Part shown: piece by piece, positions 35,815 to 44,420 of the stretch | Layout of the letters: each line of letters begins with the position of its first letter | Numbering within the stretch: position 1 is the stretch's first letter | NCBI RefSeq assembly: GCF_022869785.1 | Contig: NZ_CP094997.1 | Span: forward strand, 6,825,001 to 6,889,000 | Direction: 5' to 3' | DNA length: 64,000 nt | Origin: Dyadobacter chenwenxiniae | Lineage (GTDB): Bacteria > Bacteroidota > Bacteroidia > Cytophagales > Spirosomataceae | The notes under the pieces: generated by a model | Seen by the model: the letters and a program-made list of their open reading frames with translations, nothing else | Database searches by the model: none | What the model was told of the DNA's origin: nothing | Position numbers and translations under genes: made by a program

Positions 35815-37713
35815 ATGAAGACTAAAAACACATATATCACCATTCTGTTCTTTGCCTGTACATTGCTCTCAGCTTGCAAAGAGGATTTCCTGGATAGAAA
35901 ACCGGATGATCAGGTGGACGCCGAGCAGGTTTTTACCCGATACAACAAAACAAACCAGCTCGTTACAGACCTGTACGACAACGCAAAAGGCTCCAACAGC
36001 CCGCTCGTGTTCTTTTCTCACTTTTCCACCGCACCGGTAACCGATGAAGCCGAAGGTTCAACCGCCGAGGGAAGTCTTACCAACAAATTCAACAACGGCG
36101 ACTGGAATGCCAGCGTAATGCCGGCAGGAAGCAGCAGAGGGCAATATTGGTGGAGTTTGTATGAACGGATCAGGAAGGCAAATGTGATCTTGGAAGGTGT
36201 CAGAAAATACAAAACGCCAGATAATCCGTTGCAGGCAGGAGATTTGAACAAACGGTTGGGAGAAACCTATTTTCTCCGGGCTTATTTCCATTATCTGGCC
36301 GCACGCATGTATGGCGAGGTGGTTTACGTCAACCGGACCATCGGAACGACCGATCCCATGGATTTCAGGCAGGAGTCATTCCATGCCATAGTTGCGAAGA
36401 TTAATCAGGATTGCGATTCCGCCATGGCGCTGGTGCCTCCAAGCTGGGGCGGTGCCGATTTTGGGCGAGTGGATCAGGGCGCTTGTCTTGGATTAAAGGC
36501 CGTAGTGGCCTGGATGGCGGCAACCCCCATGTGGAACGGAGGCACATTCCCTAATGATACGCGTTCGTTTGCCGCCGAATACGCTTTCAATCCGGCACGT
36601 TGGAACACGGCAAAAGCAGCTGCAAAGGCTGTCATTGATTTCAAAGTGGAAGGCCGTCAGCGTTATGCATTATATCAGGGCCACGATGCTGCGGATTTCA
36701 GAGATGACGCAGGCATTAATAACAACAATTCCAAAGTTCCCGCCAGGCTCTGGGACCTTTATCACAATATGGAAGCGTTCCAGAATGAAGCAGTTTTCTT
36801 TGTGACCCGTGATAAAGACAACAATTGGCAGGGGGACATTTACCCGCCAAGCTGGGGCGGAAGCTCCCGTCAAATGCCCGTTCAGGAGCAAGTGGATGAA
36901 TATGAATATATTGCGCCGGATGGATTTGGTTACCCGGTTTATGCTGCAAGGGCCAAAAAAGATGGCTATGACGATGCCAATCCTTACGAAAGCGTAAAAC
37001 GCGACCCGCGATTTTACAGGGACATTGTTTATCATGGCTCCACCTTCAAAGGAAAAGTGATCAACACTGCCTCCGGCGCTGACAAAGTAGGCGCAACAAA
37101 CTCAACGACCACAGGTTATTTCTTGCGTAAAATTTTGCGGGAATCCTGGAACAGGGATAAGAGTTTTTCTATCAGCGGCCCACCGGTCTGGCGCCTTCCC
37201 GAGTTCATTTACATTTATTGCGAAGCTGTGAACGAAACCGCCGGGCCCAATGCAGAAATTTATGACTTGCTGAACACGGTCCGCAAAAGAGCATTTATGG
37301 CACCGATCCCGGCAGAAGCCAAGGCGAGTAAGGCATTAATGGACGAGTATATCAAACGCGAAAGAAGAGTGGAGCTGTTTTATGAAAACAACCGGATTTG
37401 GACAACCCGGCTATATCTGGAACCGAGTTCACCCAAAGAAACCACCAAAGAACAGGCGTGGCAGGGAGCCGGAAGTACAAATGACCAGCGCTCTCAAAAG
37501 GCATGGCCTTATCCTAAATCGCAGCGAATGATTAACGGAATGAAGCCGGTTGAAGATCCCGCCGGGAAGATTGTAGTGGAAGGTAAAAAATACAAAATGC
37601 AGCGCTACTTCATTGAAAGCCGCGTCTTCGTAACCCCAAGGCATTATTTATTCCCTATCATGCAGGATGAATTACAAAGAACGCCAACCTTGAAGCAGAA
37701 TCCGGGTTGGTAG
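35815..37713 (+). CDS. SusD/RagB-family lipoprotein (SUS locus 3)
   Basis: 632 residues, lipoprotein signal (TLLSAC, Cys21) followed by KEDFLDRKPDDQ, a classical SusD N-terminus. The RagB/SusD domain shows LGETYFLRAYFHYLAARMYGEVVYVNR in the TPR part and a C-terminal region with RERRVELFYENNRIWTTRLY and RHYLFPIMQDELQRTPTLKQNPGW, the standard family ending. It starts 18 bp after the susC-3 stop. It differs from the locus 1 and 2 SusD proteins in type and length, so locus 3 is of separate origin. The ligand is unknown. Confidence 0.93.
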   Translation: MKTKNTYITILFFACTLLSACKEDFLDRKPDDQVDAEQVFTRYNKTNQLVTDLYDNAKGSNSPLVFFSHFSTAPVTDEAEGSTAEGSLTNKFNNGDWNASVMPAGSSRGQYWWSLYERIRKANVILEGVRKYKTPDNPLQAGDLNKRLGETYFLRAYFHYLAARMYGEVVYVNRTIGTTDPMDFRQESFHAIVAKINQDCDSAMALVPPSWGGADFGRVDQGACLGLKAVVAWMAATPMWNGGTFPNDTRSFAAEYAFNPARWNTAKAAAKAVIDFKVEGRQRYALYQGHDAADFRDDAGINNNNSKVPARLWDLYHNMEAFQNEAVFFVTRDKDNNWQGDIYPPSWGGSSRQMPVQEQVDEYEYIAPDGFGYPVYAARAKKDGYDDANPYESVKRDPRFYRDIVYHGSTFKGKVINTASGADKVGATNSTTTGYFLRKILRESWNRDKSFSISGPPVWRLPEFIYIYCEAVNETAGPNAEIYDLLNTVRKRAFMAPIPAEAKASKALMDEYIKRERRVELFYENNRIWTTRLYLEPSSPKETTKEQAWQGAGSTNDQRSQKAWPYPKSQRMINGMKPVEDPAGKIVVEGKKYKMQRYFIESRVFVTPRHYLFPIMQDELQRTPTLKQNPGW

Positions 37714-37720
37714 GGCGCTA

Positions 37721-37770
37721 CTAACATTGTCACCCTGAGCGGCCCGGTCCGCTCAGGGTGACAGAGTTAG
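37721..37770. repeat. Intergenic palindrome, GCTCAGGGTGAC family
   Basis: Perfect 14-bp inverted repeat (37729-37742 with 37749-37762, loop CCCGGT), extended by outer arms CTAAC/GTTAG (37721-37725, 37766-37770). It lies between the convergent susD-3 and epimerase genes. No T-run follows. Its core resembles the repeats at 38671-38783. Confidence 0.75.
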
Positions 37771-37777
37771 TGACAAC

Positions 37778-38632
37778 TTACTCCTTAATCCCCTTGATAT
37801 AAGCGATTGTCTGAGGAATCTGCTTCAAATAGGAAGGACTTTCGTCTTCGATAAAATAATGTTTGATCCCCACTTTTTTCGCAGCATTTAATGTGGCTGG
37901 AATGTCGATGGAGCCCGTTCCGAGAGCCACATCATTGGTGGTTGGCGTGCCGCCGGACAGGTTACCGACTACACCTTTTTTGAGATCTTTCAGGTGCATT
38001 AGCTTCCACCTTGTCGGATATTTAAGAAGTAACTTTGCAGGGTCCTGACCGGGAAATGCCGTCCAAAGCACATCCATTTCAAAATTTACATATTCAGGGT
38101 TCGTGTTTTTGACAATATAGTCAAACAATGTTCCGTCTTCGTAAGGCTCGAATTCATAGCCGTGGTTGTGGTAAGTCAGTTCAATGCCCGCTTCTTTCAG
38201 TTCCTTGCCTGCCTTGTTGAAGTCGGCGACTGCTTTTTTAGCCGTTTCGAGATCAAATTTGCCTTTGTGAGGAATCCACGCGACCATGACATATTTTGCG
38301 CCTAAAACTTTGGCGTCTTTAATCGTCTGCTCGCTGCTTTCAGCCAGTTTGTTGTAATCCGCACCGATCGAGACCATCTTAATGCCGCGCTTGTCCAGCT
38401 GCTTACGCAACTCTTCCGTCGTCATGCCTTTGATAGGCCCACCCTCCAATTCTGTAACGCCCAGCGACTTGATCGTATCAAGCGTCGCCTCAATGCCTTT
38501 GTCCCAGCTTCCGCGGAATGTGTAAGCCTGCAAGCCGATTGGGTTTGTGTAGACATTGCCCTGCGCAAAGACGGCTTCTTGGCTTAAAAAGGTTGCAGCT
38601 GCGAAAAGGCAGGTTTTTAATAGTTTATTCAT
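37778..38632 (-). CDS. Secreted sugar phosphate isomerase/epimerase-like TIM barrel
   Basis: 284 residues with a signal peptide (1-24, ending VFAQG), so periplasmic. Xylose-isomerase-like AP-endonuclease 2 family: VTELEGGPI, the metal-binding Glu/His pattern in ELTYHNHGYEFEP, VNFEMDVLWTAFPGQDP, WKLMHLKDLKKG and the late Glu in KHYFIEDESPSY. Such proteins near SUS loci act as sugar epimerases or isomerases on glycosides and keto-sugars. It converges with susD-3 but is read from its own strand; a link to locus 3 uptake is plausible by location only. Confidence 0.88.
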   Translation of the reverse strand: MNKLLKTCLFAAATFLSQEAVFAQGNVYTNPIGLQAYTFRGSWDKGIEATLDTIKSLGVTELEGGPIKGMTTEELRKQLDKRGIKMVSIGADYNKLAESSEQTIKDAKVLGAKYVMVAWIPHKGKFDLETAKKAVADFNKAGKELKEAGIELTYHNHGYEFEPYEDGTLFDYIVKNTNPEYVNFEMDVLWTAFPGQDPAKLLLKYPTRWKLMHLKDLKKGVVGNLSGGTPTTNDVALGTGSIDIPATLNAAKKVGIKHYFIEDESPSYLKQIPQTIAYIKGIKE

Positions 38633-38670
38633 TTGATAATTTAATTTAATGTTTGTTCTTGATTAGTAGC

Positions 38671-38783
38671 GTGCTTCGACTTCGCTCAGCATGACAATGC
38701 TAATGGACTGTCCGCTCAGCATGACAAGTGTTGGTAATGTTAAGCGCACCACCTTGTCAGGCTGAGCGAAGCCGAAGCCCACC
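38671..38783. repeat. Intergenic repeat cluster, CTTCGCTCAGCATGACAA family, three copies
   Basis: Two direct copies (about 38675-38697 and 38710-38729) and one inverted copy (38754-38778) of a unit built on GCTCAGCATGACAA. The first and third form a long imperfect inverted repeat. They fill the gap between the M16 gene and the epimerase and resemble the palindrome at 37721-37770. Confidence 0.75.
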
Positions 38784-38817
38784 AACTTGCATAAAAGCGA
38801 GGACAGTGATGGTTATA

Positions 38818-40194
38818 CTAAAAACCCTCCGCCTTGATCTGCTTTTCGGTAACCTCTCCATATTTCTTCACCGAATCCCGAATCTCACTGGCTTTGCCGA
38901 TCATAACGAATTGCAACTTGTCTTTCGGGAAGTAAGTAGCAATTATTTCTTTGGTCTTGGCGGTGGTCAAACCGTCGACTTGCGCCTGGAATGTGTTGAT
39001 GTAACTTTCGTCAAAATTGTAAATATGCATGTCGGTGAGTAGCCTGGCCAGTGCGCCGGCAGACTCGTATGCGGGCGGGAAGCTGCCTTTCACGTATGCC
39101 TTGGCCGATTTTAGTATTTCTTCATTAATCCCTGTTTTGTGCAAACTATCCAGGACCTGCAAAGCCATATCCACAGCCGGAACTGTTGTGGAATTTTTGG
39201 TAAAAGTGCTGATGGAGAATGTTCCGGCAAATTTGTAACGGGTAAAACCGCTTCTTGCACCATAAGTAAGGCCTGAATTGACCCTTAATGCATCATTCAG
39301 CCAGGAAGTAAAGCGGCCGCCAAGGATGGTGTTCACAACCAAAACCGGCACGTAATCGGCTGAATTATAATCAATTCCTTTGCCTGCAATCACGAATGTT
39401 GTTTCTCTTGCATCGGGTTTGTCAACCAGCAACACGCGGCTTTTGTCGAATTCCAGGTTTGGCGCAACGCGTTTTACCATACGGTAAGGCGCTGTTTTCC
39501 AGGCACCAAACATGGCGGTCATTTTTTTCTTCATATCTGCCGTTTTGAAGTCACCGACAATGGCAATTGCACCCAATCCCGACGTGTAATTGCTTTCGTA
39601 AAAGGCTTTTGCGTCGGCTGGGGATAGTTTTTCGATGGATGCAGGCGTGCCGCCGCCGGGTGTTGCGTAGGGGAAATCTTTGAACATAAATGCGTTCATG
39701 TAAGCGTTGATCACGGCTCGCGGGCTTTCCTTTTCTCTGACCAGTTCCTGTGTGAGACGTTGCTTATGCTTGTCAAATTCCGTTTTGTCAAAAACCGGGT
39801 GCATGATCACCTGCTGAATGATGTCGAAAAGCTTTCCCTGATCTTTGGTTGCGAAAGACGAGGTCAGCCCGGCCAAATCCTTGGCTGCGTAAGTGTTAAT
39901 GCTCGCGCCCACGAAATCGGTCATTTCTTCAATTTGCGGTTTAGTATATTTTTCAGTGCCAAAAAGCAGTGCATCGGCGGTTATGCCCGCGAGTCCATAA
40001 CGGTCGCCATCGTTTATAGAACCGGCGTCAAAAACGGCTGATACATTGATTAGCGGGACTTCGTGCTGCTCCATCAGGTAAACCGTCAGGCCATTTTTCA
40101 GCTTAAATTTCTCGAAAGGCGGCACTTTGAAATTGTTTTGTGCCGAGGCCGAAAGCGTGAGCAGCGCCAGAAACACAAATAGGATCTTTTTCAT
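38818..40194 (-). CDS. M16-family peptidase homologue lacking the zinc motif
   Basis: 458 residues with a signal peptide (1-18, ending ASAQ), likely periplasmic. It has both M16 halves (FKLKNGLTVYLMEQHEVP at the N-terminus; middle RVLLVDKPDARETTFVIAGKG; late VKGSFPPAYESAGALARLL), but where the HxxEH motif should be it reads GLAGITADALLFGTEKYT, so no zinc can bind. It is therefore the regulatory, substrate-clamping partner of a two-subunit M16 peptidase. The catalytic partner is encoded directly upstream on the same strand (40 bp gap). Confidence 0.9.
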   Translation of the reverse strand: MKKILFVFLALLTLSASAQNNFKVPPFEKFKLKNGLTVYLMEQHEVPLINVSAVFDAGSINDGDRYGLAGITADALLFGTEKYTKPQIEEMTDFVGASINTYAAKDLAGLTSSFATKDQGKLFDIIQQVIMHPVFDKTEFDKHKQRLTQELVREKESPRAVINAYMNAFMFKDFPYATPGGGTPASIEKLSPADAKAFYESNYTSGLGAIAIVGDFKTADMKKKMTAMFGAWKTAPYRMVKRVAPNLEFDKSRVLLVDKPDARETTFVIAGKGIDYNSADYVPVLVVNTILGGRFTSWLNDALRVNSGLTYGARSGFTRYKFAGTFSISTFTKNSTTVPAVDMALQVLDSLHKTGINEEILKSAKAYVKGSFPPAYESAGALARLLTDMHIYNFDESYINTFQAQVDGLTTAKTKEIIATYFPKDKLQFVMIGKASEIRDSVKKYGEVTEKQIKAEGF

Positions 40195-40234
40195 ATTTCA
40201 AATTTTATGAATGATTATCGGTGTGAAGAGGATG

Positions 40235-41554
40235 TTATTTGGACTTTTCTGGTAGGAGATAACCCACTGTCCGGTTGCGATCCGTAAAATATTTTGCGGC
40301 AACGCGCTTAATGTCTTCCACAGTCACTTTTTTATACAAATCCGGCGCTTCGAACATCTTTTTGTAATCCCCAAAAAACACATCATAACTGCCCAGGCTG
40401 TTGGCTTTACCATTAATGGTTTCCAATGTGTGATAGAATTCCATGAGCTTCTGATTTTTTACTTTTTGCAACTCTTCATCTTTCACGCCGTTTTTGATAA
40501 TCATATCAATCTGATTATCAATTGCTTTTTCCAAATCCTGCGCCGAAACATTGTTCCCCGCTATGGCATAGATGATGAAAAGGCTTGGATCGAAACTTTG
40601 GTCCGTGAAACTGGAAACATTGGTTGCTAATGTGGAATCCATCACCAGTGACTTGGTAAGTCTTGAAGAATTGCCGGAAGTAAGCAAGCTGCTAAACAAA
40701 TCCAGTGCATAGAAATCTTCATGTTTCGTTTCGGGCACGTGGTAAGCCATCAGAATGTTTGGCGTCGCGATGTCCTTGTAAGTCGTAACGCGTCTTTCAC
40801 CATTTTGAGGCGGTTCCACGGTTCTGATTTTGGGTGGTAAACCTCTCGCCGGAATGGGCGCCATATATTGGTCAGCCATTTTTTTGACCTGCTCCAATGT
40901 TACATCGCCAACCACAACAACGGTCGCATTATTGGGCGAATAGTACGTTTTAAAATAGTTTTCGAGATCTTCCTGCGTCCAGCTTTTAATGTCCGACTCA
41001 AAGCCGATCACCGGAAACATATAAGGATGCTCCTGGAATGCAACAGATTGTACAAGCTCGCCAAGAAGCCGGTAATTGCTGTTTTCCAGACCCGTGCTCC
41101 GCTCCGAAAGCACCACGCCACGTTCGCTTTCCACCATTTTGGGATCGATGGATAAGCTGGCAATGCGGTCTGATTCGAGTTTGAAGATGGGTTCTAATGC
41201 ATCTTTTTGAAACCAGTCGGTGTAAACCGTTACATTTTCCGATGTATAGGCATTATTTGAGCCGCCATTGGCTTCCATAAAACGGTCAAATTCTTTCGGG
41301 CCGAAATTTTTGGAACCGTTGAACATCATGTGTTCGAAAAAGTGAGAAAGGCCGGTGATGCCGTGCACTTCATTTCGGGAGCCTACTTTCCAGAACAAAT
41401 ACATGTTGGCATTGGGAATGGATTTGTCTTCGAGCACCAGGAATTTCATCCCGTTGGCCAATGTGAAAGTTTTCACATCTTCCGGCTTGGTTTGCGCAAA
41501 AGACATGCCGAAACCAGCCGTCAGCGCTGCGGTCAGCAGAAGTTTCTTTATCAT
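40235..41554 (-). CDS. M16-family zinc metallopeptidase, catalytic subunit
   Basis: 439 residues with a signal peptide (1-20, ending MSFAQ). Inverted zinc motif H71FFEH75 in GLSHFFEHMMFNG, with the third ligand Glu about 76 residues later in MVESERGVVLSERS, as in pitrilysin/mitochondrial processing peptidase relatives. C-terminal half carries the second M16 domain. The product pairs with the motif-less homologue encoded downstream; together they probably form a clam-shell that degrades peptides in the periplasm. Natural substrates are not known. Confidence 0.93.
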   Translation of the reverse strand: MIKKLLLTAALTAGFGMSFAQTKPEDVKTFTLANGMKFLVLEDKSIPNANMYLFWKVGSRNEVHGITGLSHFFEHMMFNGSKNFGPKEFDRFMEANGGSNNAYTSENVTVYTDWFQKDALEPIFKLESDRIASLSIDPKMVESERGVVLSERSTGLENSNYRLLGELVQSVAFQEHPYMFPVIGFESDIKSWTQEDLENYFKTYYSPNNATVVVVGDVTLEQVKKMADQYMAPIPARGLPPKIRTVEPPQNGERRVTTYKDIATPNILMAYHVPETKHEDFYALDLFSSLLTSGNSSRLTKSLVMDSTLATNVSSFTDQSFDPSLFIIYAIAGNNVSAQDLEKAIDNQIDMIIKNGVKDEELQKVKNQKLMEFYHTLETINGKANSLGSYDVFFGDYKKMFEAPDLYKKVTVEDIKRVAAKYFTDRNRTVGYLLPEKSK

Positions 41555-41651
41555 TTGATTAAGCTTCGTTAATTGATGCGTAATGATAGCGATTGGATTT
41601 AAATCTATCCACTACTTTTAAGGCTTCCATATCCTAATCCTTTAATTCTTT

Positions 41652-42452
41652 ATGAAAAATAGCCTTTTTAGTCTGCTTATCCTGGTTTGTGTCTGCGTTT
41701 TTGAGAATGTTAATGCGTCGGACAAGCCCGCGAAAAAATTTCGTTTCAAGGTGATGACTTACAACATTCACCATTGCAACCCGCCGTCCGCCGGAGACAA
41801 AATTGATGTGGAAGCCATTGCAAAGGTTATTAATGCTGAAAAACCCGATTTTGTGGCATTGCAAGAAGTTGATGTGAATACTGAGCGTTCAGGGAAAGGC
41901 AAAAATCAGGCGCAGCAATTGGCGGCATTAACCGGAATGAAATTCTATTTTTCCAAAGCCATCGACCACCAGGGCGGTGATTATGGCGTTGCTGTTTTGA
42001 GTAAATTCCCGATTGAAGATTCTGTAAGATATGCATTGCCAATCCATGCGGACAAGCCCGAAGAAAACCGGACGGTTGCTGCGATAACCGTTACATTACC
42101 CAACAAGCAAAAGGTCATTTTCGCCAGCACACATTTGGGCTTAAAAGAGCCAAACCGGCTTTTACAAGCGGAAACGATCATGGAAAAGTTAGGAAAAACA
42201 GAACTTCCCATGATCCTCGCAGGCGATTTCAATGCAGTTCCCGAAAGCCTGGTAATCGCTTATTTTGATAAATATTTTACCAGAACGTGCTCAGATTGCA
42301 AACCAACCATTCCCGTAGAAATGCCTAACAAGGCAATCGACTTTATCATGTTTAAGCAAGGAAGCAAGCTGAAAGCATCTGATACACAGGTCATTGACGA
42401 AAAATATGCGTCTGATCATTTACCCGTTGTCGCCAGTTTCGAGATCGATTGA
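41652..42452 (+). CDS. Secreted endonuclease/exonuclease/phosphatase-family hydrolase
   Basis: 266 residues, signal peptide (1-22, ending VNASD). EEP fold motifs in order: VMTYNIHHCNPP with the Asn, VALQEVDVNTERSGKGKN with the metal Glu, a central VLSKFPI, ASTHLGLKEPNR, LAGDFNAVPES, and the final SDHLPVVASF with the catalytic Asp-His. The family includes DNases, sphingomyelinases and inositol-phosphate phosphatases, and the substrate is unclear; export makes nutrient scavenging likely. Its last 33 bp overlap the 3' end of the opposing nuclease gene. Confidence 0.9.
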   Translation: MKNSLFSLLILVCVCVFENVNASDKPAKKFRFKVMTYNIHHCNPPSAGDKIDVEAIAKVINAEKPDFVALQEVDVNTERSGKGKNQAQQLAALTGMKFYFSKAIDHQGGDYGVAVLSKFPIEDSVRYALPIHADKPEENRTVAAITVTLPNKQKVIFASTHLGLKEPNRLLQAETIMEKLGKTELPMILAGDFNAVPESLVIAYFDKYFTRTCSDCKPTIPVEMPNKAIDFIMFKQGSKLKASDTQVIDEKYASDHLPVVASFEID

Positions 42453-44159
42453 CACTTCGTCTTTCAGCCACTTTACACGCACAATGCGGCTTTGAACATG
42501 ATGTTCTTTGAAGAAATGTTGCCAATGTAACTGCCTGGACGACAGGTGATCCGTTGGGGATTTAATTTCGATAAATGCATATTCCGTTTCATTCCAAACC
42601 AGTAAGTCGGGAAAGCCTCGCGTGTTTTCCCGCAGGTTTAGAGCAATTTCCATCATCACCAAATGGATCTGCTCCGGGCTTAGCAGCGAAATTAAGACGA
42701 GCACTTTTTCCAAAGCGCCTTCATACCAGGGCACGAGGACATTAGTAATGCCATATTTTTCCATGTATGTCTGCGTAACCAGCTCTTCGATAATCTCCCT
42801 GGAGTGCGCCGCTTTCAGCCTTTCTTTGAGCTGATCAGCCCTTTTGTAATAAAAATCGGGAAGGAAAAAATCGGTGGGGACGCGTTGCAAGGGATTGTGA
42901 ATGGTTTGCACATTGGTATCGTAAATCGCATCCCAGAAAAGCAGCCCGAACAATGTGCGCCAGGGCTCATTTTCGCTGAAAAATGCCTGGTAACCACGTT
43001 CCCTGTAATAATGTATGGCGCCTAATTCCACCTGGTAGCGATACGTAATGGGCACTTCAATCGCTTCGGCGGCTTTCAATGCTTGGGTAGTGCGCTTAAT
43101 GATCCGGCTCTTTTTGTTTTTGATCCTTTCATAAAAATCCATGCTGAAATAACGCTCATCAGCATTTTGCGGATTTTCAGCAATTTCTTCACACAATGCC
43201 AAAGCTTCATCGATTTCACCCAGATTGTAAAGCAGCCGCACACGCCGTTCCCGGGCTGGCGCATCATTGGTAAGCTGATAAATGCTAAGCGCCTGAGAAA
43301 GCATTTTCTTGCGTTCCAACCACGCGCTAACCCTGAGAATGAACGTATTGAATGATGGAATGGCCTTCGGGCTCAGTCCAGTTCCGCTGCCCACGTGCCA
43401 GTTCATGAACCAGTCGAAAATGTCTTCGGGAGGCAATGCCGTTTTCAGATCGTCAAAAGTTTCTTTCATGAGCGACACCATTAAGGTATCGTCCACGTCT
43501 TTCCGGGTCTCGAATTGAATGGCTAAATGTTGCTCATCGAAGGAATTGAAACGAACGTGTCCCAAATCACGGATCACAAATTCGGTCATGTCCGCATTTC
43601 TGTTCCCGAAAAACAGAAATTTCATTACCATCACTTCGGCTTCATAGGAGACTTTTACAACCGGCTCGTGCGCCGTAATGATCTCGCACAATGTTTTGAA
43701 ATCGTATTCGTGCATAAGCCAGCGCACAAGATCGGGCTTTTTGATGCTTTTGGACGGCATAATGTCCGGCCCCAGGATCTTTGTGAACAGCAAATGCTCC
43801 GGCTTGGTGAAGAGCTCCATAATCTCCGAAAAACGAACTTCATGCGCATCACAAAGCGACTCAATGAAGTCTTTTTCCAACAGTTCGTTCAGCACGGCCG
43901 GAAGGTCATCTATTTCGGAATAGGAGAGGCTATTGACCCTGAAAAATGATTTGCTGCGGTTGCTGAATCGGATGAAAAGACATTGCGCATCTTCTGACAG
44001 CGAGTCGTAATCGTTCAGAAAACGCAGCTCCGTTTCATTCAAAACATGGGCATAGCGCTTCCTGACAAATTCCAGGACGTAACTGAAATATTCGTGATAG
44101 TATTTAGGTGGAAGATCCGTCGGAAACTCGATATTCTGCACGTAAGGATTCGGAAGCAC
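42420..44159 (-). CDS. FAN1-like structure-specific nuclease with VRR-NUC domain
   Basis: 579 residues. The C-terminal about 110 residues form a VRR-NUC nuclease: RGFPDLLVWN with the metal-binding Asp, FIEIKSPTDHLSSRQLHW with the ExK pair, then a basic end. Upstream is a helical SAP/TPR-like region containing a CLFIRFSNRSKSFFRVNSLSY segment like the N-terminal part of FAN1. FAN1 proteins cut 5' flaps and unhook interstrand cross-links; bacterial homologues exist. No signal peptide, hence cytoplasmic. Oriented opposite to the EEP gene with a 33-bp overlap of their 3' ends, and read away from pgk. The start at 44159 is the first ATG of the frame. Confidence 0.88.
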   Translation of the reverse strand: MLPNPYVQNIEFPTDLPPKYYHEYFSYVLEFVRKRYAHVLNETELRFLNDYDSLSEDAQCLFIRFSNRSKSFFRVNSLSYSEIDDLPAVLNELLEKDFIESLCDAHEVRFSEIMELFTKPEHLLFTKILGPDIMPSKSIKKPDLVRWLMHEYDFKTLCEIITAHEPVVKVSYEAEVMVMKFLFFGNRNADMTEFVIRDLGHVRFNSFDEQHLAIQFETRKDVDDTLMVSLMKETFDDLKTALPPEDIFDWFMNWHVGSGTGLSPKAIPSFNTFILRVSAWLERKKMLSQALSIYQLTNDAPARERRVRLLYNLGEIDEALALCEEIAENPQNADERYFSMDFYERIKNKKSRIIKRTTQALKAAEAIEVPITYRYQVELGAIHYYRERGYQAFFSENEPWRTLFGLLFWDAIYDTNVQTIHNPLQRVPTDFFLPDFYYKRADQLKERLKAAHSREIIEELVTQTYMEKYGITNVLVPWYEGALEKVLVLISLLSPEQIHLVMMEIALNLRENTRGFPDLLVWNETEYAFIEIKSPTDHLSSRQLHWQHFFKEHHVQSRIVRVKWLKDEVSIDLETGDNG

Positions 44160-44389
44160 TTCGATAAAAACGGATTGTAATGACTTGATCTAAAATTAAA
44201 GTTACCAAAATAATGCCTTTTACGTAACAAATTGCGCCTACTTTTTGCGCCTGCGGGCAACTTTTATGGAAAGGATTAAAATTTTGTTAATTCTCATTTT
44301 TTTAGAAAAATTGATAGTATAAATTGCATTATACCTATTGCAAATGCCGTAAATTCTTGATATCATAGTATATTATAAAGAAATTGGAT

Positions 44390-44397
44390 TACATTTG
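44390..44397 (+). promoter_or_regulatory. Possible -7 box for pgk
   Basis: TACATTTG, an exact TAnnTTTG match, 23 bp before the ATG. The preceding 230 bp between pgk and the nuclease gene are very AT-rich; no TTG at normal spacing was seen. Confidence 0.5.
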
Positions 44398-44420
44398 CTG
44401 CCTATGGAAAACAATTTTAC

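Noticed and set aside
37721..37770. Palindrome as a normal terminator between susD-3 and the epimerase
   Set aside because: No T-run on either side; it fits better as an intergenic repeat.
43527..43949. Forward ORF of 140 codons inside the FAN1-like gene
   Set aside because: It lies fully inside the opposite strand of a well-supported gene and has no protein-like features; a shadow frame.
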